Notes: generated by a model not told the origin, from the letters alone. Positions 53,633 through 63,765 are shown, counted from the first letter of the stretch. The stretch: 64,000 nucleotides of DNA from Paenibacillaceae bacterium (GCA_947460235.1 CANHGK010000005.1:62001-126000); one strand, 5' to 3'. A program made the numbers and translations.

Positions 53633-54394
53633 GTGCAAGAAGTTCAGGAAATGCACTGGACGGAACATTTGGCCGAACTTCGCCGGAGAATTGTTTCTTG
53701 CTTAATCGTTTGGGTCGTAGGACTAAGTGTCGGTTTTTTTTATGCCGGGGATATGATTCAATGGATCAAGCGAAGTGTTCCGAATTCAGGGATGACATGG
53801 AATGCATTTTCACCGTGGGACGGGATCACTTTATATGTTAAGTTTGCGATGATTGCTTCGTTTGCATTACTTGGTCCATTCGCATTGTACCAGCTTTGGT
53901 CGTTCGTAAAACCTGGTTTGCGTCCGGTAGAACGCCGCGGCGCAATTCAATATGTTCCTTTAAGTGCTTTATTATTCATAATCGGGGCGGCATTCGCGTA
54001 TTATGTAGTATTTCCACTGGCGCTTTCTTTTACTTCTTCTGTTACGCGTGCACTTGGCTTACAAGAAACGTATGGCATCGTGCATTATGTGGATTTTCTG
54101 TTTAGTATTGTGTTTCCGGTTTCGTTGATTTTTGAATTACCGGTCATTATTATGTTTTTGACACGGATTCGAATATTGAATCCGCTGCGCTTAAAAAAAA
54201 TGCGTCGGGTGGCGTGGTTCGTACTTATTTTTGTTGGCGTCACGATTACTCCCCCTGATGTGATTTCGGATTTGCTTGTGTCGGTCCCGCTTGTTTTATT
54301 ATATGAAGTGAGCGTATGGTTATCTGGATTTGTTTATCGCAAACAGTTACGGGAACAAGAAGTGGCTGAAGGGGCGGAAGCGGCGCGTGCATAA
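53633..54394 (+). CDS. tatC: Twin-arginine translocase subunit TatC
   Basis: 253 residues, six membrane helices, with HLAELRRRI at the N terminus and VVFPLALSFTSS, ELPVIIMFLTRI typical of TatC, which reads the twin-arginine signal. GTG start with AAGGAGTGA 9 bases before. The ORF-internal ATG at codon 7 is an alternative start. Confidence 0.95.
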   Translation: MQEVQEMHWTEHLAELRRRIVSCLIVWVVGLSVGFFYAGDMIQWIKRSVPNSGMTWNAFSPWDGITLYVKFAMIASFALLGPFALYQLWSFVKPGLRPVERRGAIQYVPLSALLFIIGAAFAYYVVFPLALSFTSSVTRALGLQETYGIVHYVDFLFSIVFPVSLIFELPVIIMFLTRIRILNPLRLKKMRRVAWFVLIFVGVTITPPDVISDLLVSVPLVLLYEVSVWLSGFVYRKQLREQEVAEGAEAARA

Positions 54395-54422
54395 AAAAAT
54401 GCGTGCTCGTAAATTTCCAAAC

Positions 54423-54451
54423 TTGCAAAATCGGTGTTGATTGATTATTAT
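54423..54451 (+). promoter_or_regulatory. groESL promoter
   Basis: TTGCAA (54423-54428) and TATTAT (54446-54451) are 17 bases apart. The predicted start is about 54458, directly before the CIRCE element. Confidence 0.75.
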
Positions 54452-54459
54452 TAAAAACG

Positions 54460-54486
54460 TTAGCACTCAACATTGATAAGTGCTAA
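54460..54486. promoter_or_regulatory. CIRCE operator (HrcA site)
   Basis: TTAGCACTC-N9-AAGTGCTAA differs from the consensus TTAGCACTC-N9-GAGTGCTAA by one base in the right arm. It covers the start of the groESL transcript, so HrcA should repress the operon until heat shock. Confidence 0.95.
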
Positions 54487-54524
54487 TAAATAATGAGGGA
54501 CGAATTTGAAGGAGGAAGTTTGGG

Positions 54525-54806
54525 ATGATTAAACCGTTAGGAGACCGCGTCGTCATTGAACCGATTGCAAAGGAGCAAACGACAGCAAGCGGAATCGTGT
54601 TGCCGGATACGGCGAAAGAAAAACCACAAGAAGGTAAAGTTCTTGCCGTAGGTAGCGGACATCTGAAAGAATCCGGCCGTGTGGCACTTGAAGTTCAAGA
54701 AGGGCAACGTGTGCTCTTCTCTAAATACGCAGGAACAGAAGTGAAATTCGAAGGCCGCGACTTGTTAATTCTTCGCGAAAGCGATGTTTTGGCAATTTTG
54801 GGCTAA
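54525..54806 (+). CDS. groES: Co-chaperonin GroES
   Basis: 93 residues with [12 protein letters not shown], the mobile loop [18 protein letters not shown], and [12 protein letters not shown]. It caps the GroEL ring. GGAGGA precedes the ATG; control through CIRCE upstream. Confidence 0.98.
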   Translation: MIKPLGDRVVIEPIAKEQTTASGIVLPDTAKEKPQEGKVLAVGSGHLKESGRVALEVQEGQRVLFSKYAGTEVKFEGRDLLILRESDVLAILG

Positions 54807-54820
54807 TCAATACATTTTAA

Positions 54821-56479
<1,659 letters not shown>

Positions 56480-56487
56480 GAAGTGCT

Positions 56488-56517
56488 CAAAAAACCGCAT
56501 GAACACTGGGTTTTTTG
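56488..56517 (+). terminator. groESL terminator
   Basis: CAAAAAACC and GGGTTTTTTG form a stem around a 10-base loop, 8 bases after groEL. Part of the 410-base gene-free stretch 56480-56889, which also holds the two elements that follow and the SDR promoter. Confidence 0.75.
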
Positions 56518-56587
56518 AACGAAAATCGTCTCCGTGACCACATTTTGACCACGCACTTGCGTGATTTGTCGTTCACGATAGGACAGC

Positions 56588-56674
56588 AAAGAGCGAAAAA
56601 AGCGAGATTGATGCACTCCTTCGAGCAGTAAGAATCAACGAAGGAGTGAAGTTCATCCGCTTTTTTCGCTCTTT
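56588..56674. repeat. Nested perfect inverted repeat
   Basis: AAAGAGCGAAAAAAGCG (56588-56604) is a perfect 17-base complement of CGCTTTTTTCGCTCTTT (56658-56674). Inside it, CACTCCTTCG (56614-56623) pairs perfectly with CGAAGGAGTG (56639-56648). A T run follows on the plus strand. It could end transcription, but the design is much larger than a terminator needs. Confidence 0.8.
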
Positions 56675-56721
56675 TTTACATCAGACTGGACATGATGTAA
56701 GAACGTTAGATTTTATTAACT

Positions 56722-56766
56722 AGAGCGTCAGCAGAGGAGAGTTGCTCCAATTGCTGACGCTTTTTT
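56722..56766 (+). repeat. Repeated terminator hairpin, copy 1
   Basis: AGAGCGTCAGCA, an inner GGAG/CTCC stem, then TGCTGACGC and six T. A near-identical copy lies at 60231-60277. Functional as a rho-independent terminator. Confidence 0.85.
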
Positions 56767-56810
56767 GATTACATTATTTAGATAGTCAAATTGAACGAAA
56801 ATCTTTTGAG

Positions 56811-56864
56811 TTGACAACATACTCACTCCTTTATTATTATATGTTTAAACGCTTAAACATATAA
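56811..56864 (+). promoter_or_regulatory. Promoter and palindromic operator of the SDR-ArsR cluster
   Basis: TTGACA (56811-56816) and TATTAT (56835-56840) with 18 bases between. TTATATGTTTAA (56837-56848) and TTAAACATATAA (56853-56864) form a perfect 12-base inverted repeat around ACGC, covering the end of the -10 and the start site. The shape fits an ArsR-family site, and an ArsR gene lies in the cluster. Confidence 0.7.
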
Positions 56865-56889
56865 ACTTAATTCTGATAGGAGGATTTTT

Positions 56890-57717
56890 ATGGCTACACA
56901 AACAAAACAGGTTGTTATTATTACTGGCGCGTCATCCGGTATGGGGAAAGCAACTGCAAAACTTTTATTAAATGAAGGTTTCATCGTTTATGCGGCAGCA
57001 CGTCGCATCGACAAAATGAACGATCTCAAAGCATCTGGTGCAAAAATATTGAAAATGGATGTCACGGATGATCAATCCATGGTTGACGGTATCAATCAAG
57101 TCGTCCGCGAACAAGGGCGGATCGATGTCCTTTTTAATAACGCGGGGTACGGATTATTCGGTGCTGTAGAAAATCTTTCGATCGACGAAGCGAGACGACA
57201 ATTTGAAGTGAATTTGTTCGGGTTAGGACGATTGACGCAATTGGTTTTACCGCATATGCGTAAGCAAAAATCTGGGCTCATTATCAATAACTCCTCGATG
57301 GGCGGGAAAATTTATACGCCACTTGGTGCGTGGTATCATGCGACGAAGCATGCGTTGGAAGGTTTTTCGGATTGCTTGCGTTTGGAAGTGGCGCAGTTTG
57401 GGATAAAGGTTGTGATTGTTGAACCAGGAAACATCGAAACGGAATGGGGAGGAATCATGGTTGATCACGTGAAAAAATCATCCGAGAATTCGTCGTATAG
57501 CGCGTATGCGAATGCGTTCGTGAAATTGATGGGGGGCTTTGAGGGGAAAGGTTCATCTCCAGATGTGATTGCTCGCGTGGTTCTTAAAGCGATTCGCGCC
57601 AAACAACCCAAAACGAGATATGTCGCAGGAGCGATGGCGACTCCATTTTTGCTGATGCGCAAGCTTTTATCGGATCGGATATTTGATGGGATGTTACGTA
57701 GCATGATGAAAAATTAA
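56890..57717 (+). CDS. Short-chain dehydrogenase/reductase, first of pair
   Basis: 275 residues. Cofactor motif TGASSGMG near 11-18, NNAGYG, and the catalytic Ser (NNSSMGG) with YHATK. Classical SDR size and order; the PGNIETEW segment after the active site is usual in oxidoreductases of lipids or retinol-like substrates. Substrate unknown. GGAGG precedes the ATG. Upstream operator suggests inducible expression. Confidence 0.9.
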   Translation: MATQTKQVVIITGASSGMGKATAKLLLNEGFIVYAAARRIDKMNDLKASGAKILKMDVTDDQSMVDGINQVVREQGRIDVLFNNAGYGLFGAVENLSIDEARRQFEVNLFGLGRLTQLVLPHMRKQKSGLIINNSSMGGKIYTPLGAWYHATKHALEGFSDCLRLEVAQFGIKVVIVEPGNIETEWGGIMVDHVKKSSENSSYSAYANAFVKLMGGFEGKGSSPDVIARVVLKAIRAKQPKTRYVAGAMATPFLLMRKLLSDRIFDGMLRSMMKN

Positions 57718-57733
57718 AAGGAAGGTGGAAGAT

Positions 57734-58549
57734 ATGGCTCCGAAAATTGGACAATCGAAAACCGCCTTGATTACGGGGAGTTCCGGTGGTATTGGTTACG
57801 AATTGGCGTTACAATTTGCGCAGGACGGTTACCAGCTCATTTTGGTTGCGCGAAATCGTGAAAAATTAGAAGTGTTGGCGAAAAAGATCACTGAAACTCA
57901 CCACGTAGAGGTTATGGTGTTTGATACGGACTTAAGTGAACACAGTGCTCCTCTACAGTTGTATGAAGCAATAACCTCGCTAAACATTCAGGTAGATGTG
58001 CTGGTAAATAACGCGGGATTTGGGATGTATGGTCCGTTTCAACATACGGATGCTGTGAGAGAAATAAGTATGATTGATTTGAATGTAAGGACGCTTACGC
58101 AATTGACCAAATTGTTTTTGCCAGAAATGCTTCAACGAAAATCTGGCGGAATCTTGAATGTGGCTTCAACGGCGGCGTTTCAACCGGGACCAATGATGGC
58201 TGTCTATTGTGCAACAAAGGCATATGTACTTTCGTTTACGGAGGCGTTGGCGAATGAAGTTCGAGGAAGTGGCGTGACGGTGTGCGCGTTGTGCCCAGGC
58301 GGAACAAAAACGGATTTTGCGGCTCGAAGTGCAGTTGGTTTTGATCGACCGATTCATTTTGAGCGTGCGGAAAACATGATGATGCAAGCCTCTGAAGTTG
58401 CGATCATTGCGCTGAATGGATTTAAAAAAGGGCAAAGGGTGATCATACCCGGTGGAGTTAATCGAGTACTGTCTCTTCTGCCGCGCATCTTACCACGAGA
58501 TTGGACTACCCATATGATGCGCAAATTTGCTGATGCACTTCTTACTTAA
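57734..58549 (+). CDS. Short-chain dehydrogenase/reductase, second of pair
   Basis: 271 residues with TGSSGGIG, NNAGFG, the catalytic Ser in NVASTAAF and YCATKAY. FxPGPMMAVY and PGGTKTDF resemble the DltE/YqjQ-like SDRs. Starts 16 bases after the first SDR with GGAAGGTGG upstream, so same operon. Substrate unknown. Confidence 0.9.
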   Translation: MAPKIGQSKTALITGSSGGIGYELALQFAQDGYQLILVARNREKLEVLAKKITETHHVEVMVFDTDLSEHSAPLQLYEAITSLNIQVDVLVNNAGFGMYGPFQHTDAVREISMIDLNVRTLTQLTKLFLPEMLQRKSGGILNVASTAAFQPGPMMAVYCATKAYVLSFTEALANEVRGSGVTVCALCPGGTKTDFAARSAVGFDRPIHFERAENMMMQASEVAIIALNGFKKGQRVIIPGGVNRVLSLLPRILPRDWTTHMMRKFADALLT

Positions 58550-58659
58550 GCGATTCAAATGGGATTAGAGATGTCTTATTGCATACGCTGTATTATAATT
58601 GTCCCATGATGAATTGAATTTTGGGACGAAGTGGGGTCCTTGGAAAGCAGGCGAATGAA

Positions 58660-58992
58660 ATGGACGTACAACCTTTAGACGCTTTTCGGAATTGCATCCC
58701 GTTATTTCAAGCGTTGGCAGATCCGGCGAGACAGGATATTATCATCCTTTTATCCGAACAGGAGCGCTTGACGGTCAACGAAATCGCAGACCAATCCAAA
58801 TTATCACGTCCGGCGATCTCGCATCACTTAAAGATTTTGCGAGATACGAAGTTGGTTGCGATTGAACAGAAAGGGACACAACGTTTCTATTCGTTGCAAC
58901 TAAACGATGCGATCGATTTGCTTAAACTGTTTGTGAAGATGGTGGAGGAAACATGCCCATATTACCAATCCTCCGAATCAGATTCGAAATAA
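58660..58992 (+). CDS. ArsR-family transcriptional regulator
   Basis: 110 residues. Winged helix with FQALADPARQDIIILLSEQERLTVNEIA and the recognition helix SRPAISHHLKIL. There is no ELCVC metal motif; a single Cys lies near the C terminus (EETCPYY). It is therefore probably not a classic metal sensor. It likely binds the palindrome at 56837-56864. Start at 58660; the frame is open upstream to a TTG at 58621. Confidence 0.85.
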   Translation: MDVQPLDAFRNCIPLFQALADPARQDIIILLSEQERLTVNEIADQSKLSRPAISHHLKILRDTKLVAIEQKGTQRFYSLQLNDAIDLLKLFVKMVEETCPYYQSSESDSK

Positions 58993-59033
58993 TGTTCAAC
59001 ACCACTTGAATCAAATAACAGGAAGTGTTTGAG

Positions 59034-60149
59034 ATGTCGTTTTTGTATGTGTTGTCAGTGATCACGGTCGTCATCATTCTCTTCATATGGCTGTATCCTC
59101 CGCTTGGCGGTAGACCGTCGGGGAAACAAAGTGCAAGCATGCATCAATCGCCACAGTTTGGCAAGAAACAGTTTCAAAATGGAGTAGCGACTACAATGGA
59201 TATGGGTTTTGGTGAGACGTTGAAGATACTTTGGGATTTTATCGTCGGCGCGCCGAATCGGAAACCGTCTCAGCAAATTCCGATGCAGGTTTGCGATCCG
59301 CATGCGCTTGCCAAATCCGATGGAATTACCATCACGTGGCTTGGTCATTCATCGCTTCTATTGAATTGGCGCGGTAAAGTCATTTTGATCGATCCGATGT
59401 TTGGGAACGCACCGACCCCGTTTCCATGGTTCGCAGGGCAGCGATACAGTCAAGGGTTACCGTTCAAAGTGCATCAATTGCCTACAATTGATGCGGTGTT
59501 TTTTTCACATGATCATTATGATCATTTGGACTATGGAACGATTCGCAAGATCCAGCATAAGGTAAAACAATTTTTCGTTCCGCTTGGCGTATCGGCGCAT
59601 TTGGAGCGTTGGGGAGTGCAACCGGAACGGATTGAAGAACACGATTGGTGGGATGAGTTTTCTTACGAAGGGTTAACGATTGCGTGCACACCGGCGAGAC
59701 ATTTTTCCGGAAGAAGCTTGAATGACCGAAATCGAACGTTGTGGTGTTCATGGGTGATAATTGATACGAACGATGGTACGCGACTCTTTTATAGCGGCGA
59801 TAGTGGGTATGCTAGTCATTTTGCAGACATCGGCGCGAAATATGGTCCGTTTGATTGGGCGTTGATCGAGTGCGGACAATATGATCTGAGATGGAAACAA
59901 ATTCATCTCATGCCGGAAGAATCGGTGCAAGCTGCGATTGATGTGCGAGCTGCACGAATGTTGCCTGTACATTGGGCAGCGTTCACATTAGCGTTGCATC
60001 CGTGGTTTGATCCCGCAGAACGTGTGGTGAATGAAGCTCAGAAACGAAATGTCTCGATTTTGGTACCACAAATTGGTGAAACGGTGGACTTACATGCAAA
60101 GGATTTTGTGGCGAGACGATGGTGGGATAATCTGATATCTGATTCATAA
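59034..60149 (+). CDS. Membrane-anchored metallo-beta-lactamase-fold hydrolase (NAPE-PLD-like)
   Basis: 371 residues. One N-terminal membrane helix (about 2-20), then an MBL fold: TWLGHSSLLLNWRGKVILIDPMF, metal motif HDHYDHLD, CTPARHFSGRSLNDRNRTLWCSWVI and GDSGYASHF, and the late PVHWAAFTLALHPW. This pattern matches the family of N-acylphosphatidylethanolamine phospholipase D and RomA. Lipid substrates are plausible, also given the SDR neighbours, but not shown. GGAAG precedes the ATG at 59034. Confidence 0.88.
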   Translation: MSFLYVLSVITVVIILFIWLYPPLGGRPSGKQSASMHQSPQFGKKQFQNGVATTMDMGFGETLKILWDFIVGAPNRKPSQQIPMQVCDPHALAKSDGITITWLGHSSLLLNWRGKVILIDPMFGNAPTPFPWFAGQRYSQGLPFKVHQLPTIDAVFFSHDHYDHLDYGTIRKIQHKVKQFFVPLGVSAHLERWGVQPERIEEHDWWDEFSYEGLTIACTPARHFSGRSLNDRNRTLWCSWVIIDTNDGTRLFYSGDSGYASHFADIGAKYGPFDWALIECGQYDLRWKQIHLMPEESVQAAIDVRAARMLPVHWAAFTLALHPWFDPAERVVNEAQKRNVSILVPQIGETVDLHAKDFVARRWWDNLISDS

Positions 60150-60230
60150 ATGTAATCCTCAGATGTTCAGACTTTTGGGTGGCGGTTTCTATTTTCGCTT
60201 CATGGGAAAATAGATATGATGTTACAGACA

Positions 60231-60277
60231 AGAGCGTCAGCAGTGGAGAGTTTCTCCAATTGCTGACGCTTTTTTTC
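60231..60277 (+). repeat. Repeated terminator hairpin, copy 2
   Basis: AGAGCGTCAGCAGTGGAGAG, then TTTCTCCAATTGCTGACGC and seven T. It differs from the copy at 56722-56766 by only a few bases. Just upstream, TCTATTTTC and GAAAATAGA (about 60188-60214) form another hairpin. Together these fill the 60150-60357 gap. Confidence 0.85.
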
Positions 60278-60357
60278 GTTTTCTTCACCCCAAAAATACA
60301 ATTGATATGCTACAATTCAGGGCATTGGTAGGTTGGTAATGAGGTGGTGAGCTGCTT

Positions 60358-60794
60358 GTGGGATGTAAATATCATCCCGAAGTTGACGTTGTTTGTTCAT
60401 GTGAAGCGTGTAAATTGTTCGTTTGTGAAGCTTGTGTTGCTAAATTAGAGGATCGTACATACTGCCATCAATGTTATTGGGACGCGTCAAATGTTCGGAT
60501 CGATGCACCGATATCGTGGATCACTCGTTCGCAAATAGAATGGTCGATTGGACTATTTTGCGGAATCGCCATACAAATTGATGTTCTATTGCTCATTGAT
60601 CGACTGGCGGCGCTTTCTACCAATGGCTTTATTTTCTTCCAATGGTATTTGGATTGAAAAAGACGAACTATGCGGGTGTCGCAAAAGGACTACAGGTTGT
60701 CATGTGGAGTTCTTTTGTCATCAACGTGTTGATCTATATGATCATTGCATGGTATGCGTATCAGTTTACATATCACCCGTCAAATCATGTCTAA
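60358..60794 (+). pseudogene. Frameshifted B-box-type zinc-finger membrane protein gene
   Basis: The first frame encodes C-x2-H-P-x6-C-x-C-x2-C-x4-C-x2-C-x10-C-x2-C, a B-box-like zinc finger (residues 3-41), then a hydrophobic stretch, and stops at 60657. Another frame from about 60614 continues naturally with LPMVFGLKKTNYAGVAKGLQ and a clear membrane helix (WSSFVINVLIYMIIAWYAYQ) to a stop at 60794. One small insertion or deletion near 60600-60615 would restore a 145-residue membrane protein. GTG start after GAGGTGG. Function of such proteins is unknown. Confidence 0.7.
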
Positions 60795-60880
60795 TAACTC
60801 AATTCGTGACCATTTGCTTCTCATCAGTGTGGCCTAGTCGGTCTATGTGTATTTTCCCACAATCATAGGAGGCCAAATCC

Positions 60881-61957
60881 ATGCAATCGAACATTCGAAG
60901 ATATGATATCGATACCATACGCGTGATCGCCATCTTTTTGTTAATGATTTACCATTCGTTCTTTTTATTTTTATCCTGGGGCTCTGATATCGGATTTATC
61001 GAGAATCAGGAATCGCTGGATTGGTTAACCATCATCATGGGTTTGATGAATACGTGGCGGATTCCGCTTTTATTCTTTGTATCTGGAATGGGAGTTTATT
61101 TTGCGTTTCGGAAACGAACGGCCATGGAATTGTTTACGGAGCGCGCCAAGCGAATTCTTGTTCCGTTGTTGTTTGGTTCATTGATCATTGTCCCCATTCA
61201 AAGCATTTTGTTTCAAATGTATAATCATTCGAACTATATGTATCTACCAAATCCGAGTCACTTATGGTTTATGTTAAATCTTGTGTATTACGTGGTTCTA
61301 CTCCTGCCAATATTCAACTTTTTGAAAAGACGACCCGATTTCATGCCAAATGTATGGTTCCGTAAGGCGTTGGACAAGTCATCATTAACCATTTATCTCT
61401 TAGCGATTCCATACGTTGCAGAAGCGTTTTTGATTCCGGAAGGTTTTCCATTTGCCATGTTTGCGGGCTCGAATCATGGGTTAGTGATTGGAATTATTGC
61501 ATTTGCGCTCGGGTTTTACATACTGATGCTCGGCGAAAAATTATGGCATGCTTTTGATCAGCTGAAAGTTGTGAATCTCTCCATTGCGCTCGTGATTCAT
61601 GGCGTTGTCTATTTTACGAAATTGGATGAACTGAATGGGATTCAGACGCATCTCTTGATGGCAGCAGAATCTATTTTGATCATATTCTCCGTTTTTGGAT
61701 TTGGATATCGGTATTTGAATCGCCCAATGCCAGTCGTTCAGTATGTAAGTAAGGCAGTATTGCCGATTTATATCGTTCATATGGCGGTGTTGTTTGCCGT
61801 TGGAAGTGTGATTCTTCCGCTCGCGATGCCAGCTTGGATCAAGTTTATCGTTGTGATCGTGCTGACGATTGGGTTATGTTTTGCGATCTATGAATTTGTG
61901 ATTAAGCGAATGAAATGGTTGCATCGTTGGTTTGGGATGGGTAGTGTAAAAGAATAA
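60881..61957 (+). CDS. Acyltransferase-3 family membrane protein, copy 1
   Basis: 358 residues with ten or more membrane helices. RRYDIDTIRVIAIFLLMIYHSF near the N terminus carries the family's R-x10-H pattern, with LLFFVSGMGVYFAFRKR and PSHLWFM following. Acyltransferase-3 proteins move acyl groups onto sugars, peptidoglycan or lipids. AGGAGG precedes the ATG. Its 5' and 3' ends are nearly identical in DNA to the copy at 62752. Confidence 0.88.
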   Translation: MQSNIRRYDIDTIRVIAIFLLMIYHSFFLFLSWGSDIGFIENQESLDWLTIIMGLMNTWRIPLLFFVSGMGVYFAFRKRTAMELFTERAKRILVPLLFGSLIIVPIQSILFQMYNHSNYMYLPNPSHLWFMLNLVYYVVLLLPIFNFLKRRPDFMPNVWFRKALDKSSLTIYLLAIPYVAEAFLIPEGFPFAMFAGSNHGLVIGIIAFALGFYILMLGEKLWHAFDQLKVVNLSIALVIHGVVYFTKLDELNGIQTHLLMAAESILIIFSVFGFGYRYLNRPMPVVQYVSKAVLPIYIVHMAVLFAVGSVILPLAMPAWIKFIVVIVLTIGLCFAIYEFVIKRMKWLHRWFGMGSVKE

Positions 61958-61969
61958 GCTTATCAATAT

Positions 61970-62003
61970 GCCGGATTCTCTGCAGGGAGTCCGGCGTTTT
62001 TAT
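61970..62003 (+). terminator. Terminator of acyltransferase copy 1
   Basis: GCCGGA and TCCGGC form the stem, followed by GTTTTTAT. Confidence 0.8.
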
Positions 62004-62036
62004 ATGTAAAGAAATTTTTTGTGGAACCGGCTGTAC

Positions 62037-62372
62037 TTATCCCTCAAGGATCATGATCAAACGTTCTAAGCATCGGTGTAATGTTTCGCGGTCAATGGTA
62101 CATTCATATTCCGCATTTCGAGCATTCCAGTCGAGTGACTTGACTTGATCGGATAAAATCACGGACTGCTGGCCGCGCAGAAGGATCGGAATTTCGAAGG
62201 GATAGCCTTTGATTTGTGAAGTAATCGGGCAGCAAATCATCAGGCCGGTACGTTGATTGTATTTTTGTGGAGAAAGTACGATCGCAGGTCTGCGCCCGGA
62301 TTGTTCTGAACCGACTTGTGGCTGAAAATTAAGCCATATGATGTCTCCGCGTTCCGGAATGTATTTCACCAA
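62037..62372 (-). CDS. mazF: MazF/PemK-type mRNA interferase toxin
   Basis: 111 residues. RGDIIWLNFQPQVGSEQSG then RRPAIVLSPQKYN, and later KGYPFEIPI and LSDQVKSLDW, match Escherichia coli MazF closely. It cuts mRNA at short sites. Overlaps the antitoxin gene by 7 bases, so translation is coupled. Confidence 0.95.
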   Translation of the reverse strand: MVKYIPERGDIIWLNFQPQVGSEQSGRRPAIVLSPQKYNQRTGLMICCPITSQIKGYPFEIPILLRGQQSVILSDQVKSLDWNARNAEYECTIDRETLHRCLERLIMILEG

Positions 62373-62605
62373 TATTCACGCCCTTCTGGTTCACCTGCAT
62401 TTGTTTCCGAATGCAATTGATCGTTTTGGATCCGATCCAGAAGATCATTTAGAGTAGGTTCGTTTTTACGAATCACCAAATACGTCTCTTTTGCTTCGGC
62501 AACGAGACCCGTTCCATCATGCCAACCGAGTTCATTGGCGATGTTAGCAGGAATTCGGATGCCTAAACTATTGCCCCAACGTTGTAATTTCATTTGTTTT
62601 TCCAT
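62366..62605 (-). CDS. mazE: MazE-type antitoxin
   Basis: 79 residues from the ATG at 62605 after AGAGGTG. LQRWGNSLGIRIPANIANELG is the AbrB/SpoVT-like DNA-binding beta hairpin; the acidic C-terminal half would block MazF. Two earlier ATG codons exist (62611 and one upstream). Represses its own promoter in known systems. Confidence 0.92.
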   Translation of the reverse strand: MEKQMKLQRWGNSLGIRIPANIANELGWHDGTGLVAEAKETYLVIRKNEPTLNDLLDRIQNDQLHSETNAGEPEGREYW

Positions 62606-62624
62606 GATCATCACCTCTAAAATA

Positions 62625-62653
62625 AGTATAAACAATGTATATACATTGTTCAA
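62625..62653 (-). promoter_or_regulatory. mazEF promoter with palindromic operator
   Basis: On the minus strand TTGAAC (62648-62653) and TATACT (62625-62630) are exactly 17 bases apart. The spacer is filled by the perfect 20-base palindrome AACAATGTATATACATTGTT (62631-62650), an ideal site for MazE autorepression. Confidence 0.8.
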
Positions 62654-62751
62654 GATGAAAGTAGCGTATTTTGACAGGATCGATAAAAGAGGAATTTCGA
62701 GTTAAAATGAATGCATCTTTATGATGAATGAATCGATTGGAGGCCAAATCC

Positions 62752-63765
62752 ATGCAATCGAACACTCGAAGATATGATATCGATTCTTTACGCGTGATTG
62801 CCTTATTTTTGTTGATTTTTTATCATGCTGCCGGGTTCATCCTTTATGACGGTCCATTTGCGGGATATTACGAATTGCCCCAATCAATGGATTGGTTAAT
62901 TGCACTGAGGGAATTTCTGCATACATGGCGACTACCGTTATTATTTTTTGTTTCTGGTATGGGCGTGTTTTTTGCATTTCGGAAACGAACGGGCAAGCAA
63001 TTGTTTAGAGATCGAGCAGAGCGAATACTGATCCCGTTGGTGTTCGGTTCTTTTTGTATCGTACCGATTCAAATGCTATTCACACAACACATTGAACATC
63101 GGGCCTACTCCTATTTGCCGGCACCAAGTCACTTATGGTTTCTTCTCGTGATCATGATCTATGTCGTGTTGTTACTACCAGTATTCAGTTTCTTGAAAAA
63201 ACGGCCGGATCTCAAATGGATGATATGGTTTCAAAATACGCTGAGTAAGTCAACGCTGACGATCTATCTCCTCGCGATTCCACATATTGCACTCGGCTTA
63301 CTGAATGGAGTCCTTGGTTTTGCAGATACGCTAGTTATTTATTTTGTTGATTTTTTTCTTGGTTTTTTCATTCTTTTGTTTGGTGAAAAAATATGGCACG
63401 CATTCGACCGGTTAAAAATGGTGAATGTAGTTGTTGCGGTCGTCTTTCAATTCATGGGCGATTATGTGCAGGAGGCCGGTGCCATTTTCATTATCTTTTC
63501 TATTTTTGGGTTTGGTTATCGGTATTTCAATCGTCCAATCCCACTTTTTCTGTATGCAAATAAAGCGGTTTTGCCGATCTATATGATCCATTGGGTTGTC
63601 TTGTATGCCATTGGAATTGTCGTTCTTCCGCTCGCGATGCCAGCTTGGATCAAGTTTATTGTCGTGATTGTGTTGACGATTGGGTTATGTTTTGCGATTT
63701 ATGAATGGGTGATAAAGCGGACGAAATGGTTGCATCGTTGGTTTGGGATGGGTAGTGAAAAATAG
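62752..63765 (+). CDS. Acyltransferase-3 family membrane protein, copy 2
   Basis: 337 residues, same layout as copy 1: RRYDIDSLRVIALFLLIFYHAAG, LLFFVSGMGVFFAFRKR, PSHLWFLL, and an almost identical C terminus (PLAMPAWIKFIVVIVLTIG). The middle is more divergent and about 20 residues shorter. The 26 bases around the start, from the ribosome site onward, are the same in both genes. Confidence 0.88.
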   Translation: MQSNTRRYDIDSLRVIALFLLIFYHAAGFILYDGPFAGYYELPQSMDWLIALREFLHTWRLPLLFFVSGMGVFFAFRKRTGKQLFRDRAERILIPLVFGSFCIVPIQMLFTQHIEHRAYSYLPAPSHLWFLLVIMIYVVLLLPVFSFLKKRPDLKWMIWFQNTLSKSTLTIYLLAIPHIALGLLNGVLGFADTLVIYFVDFFLGFFILLFGEKIWHAFDRLKMVNVVVAVVFQFMGDYVQEAGAIFIIFSIFGFGYRYFNRPIPLFLYANKAVLPIYMIHWVVLYAIGIVVLPLAMPAWIKFIVVIVLTIGLCFAIYEWVIKRTKWLHRWFGMGSEK

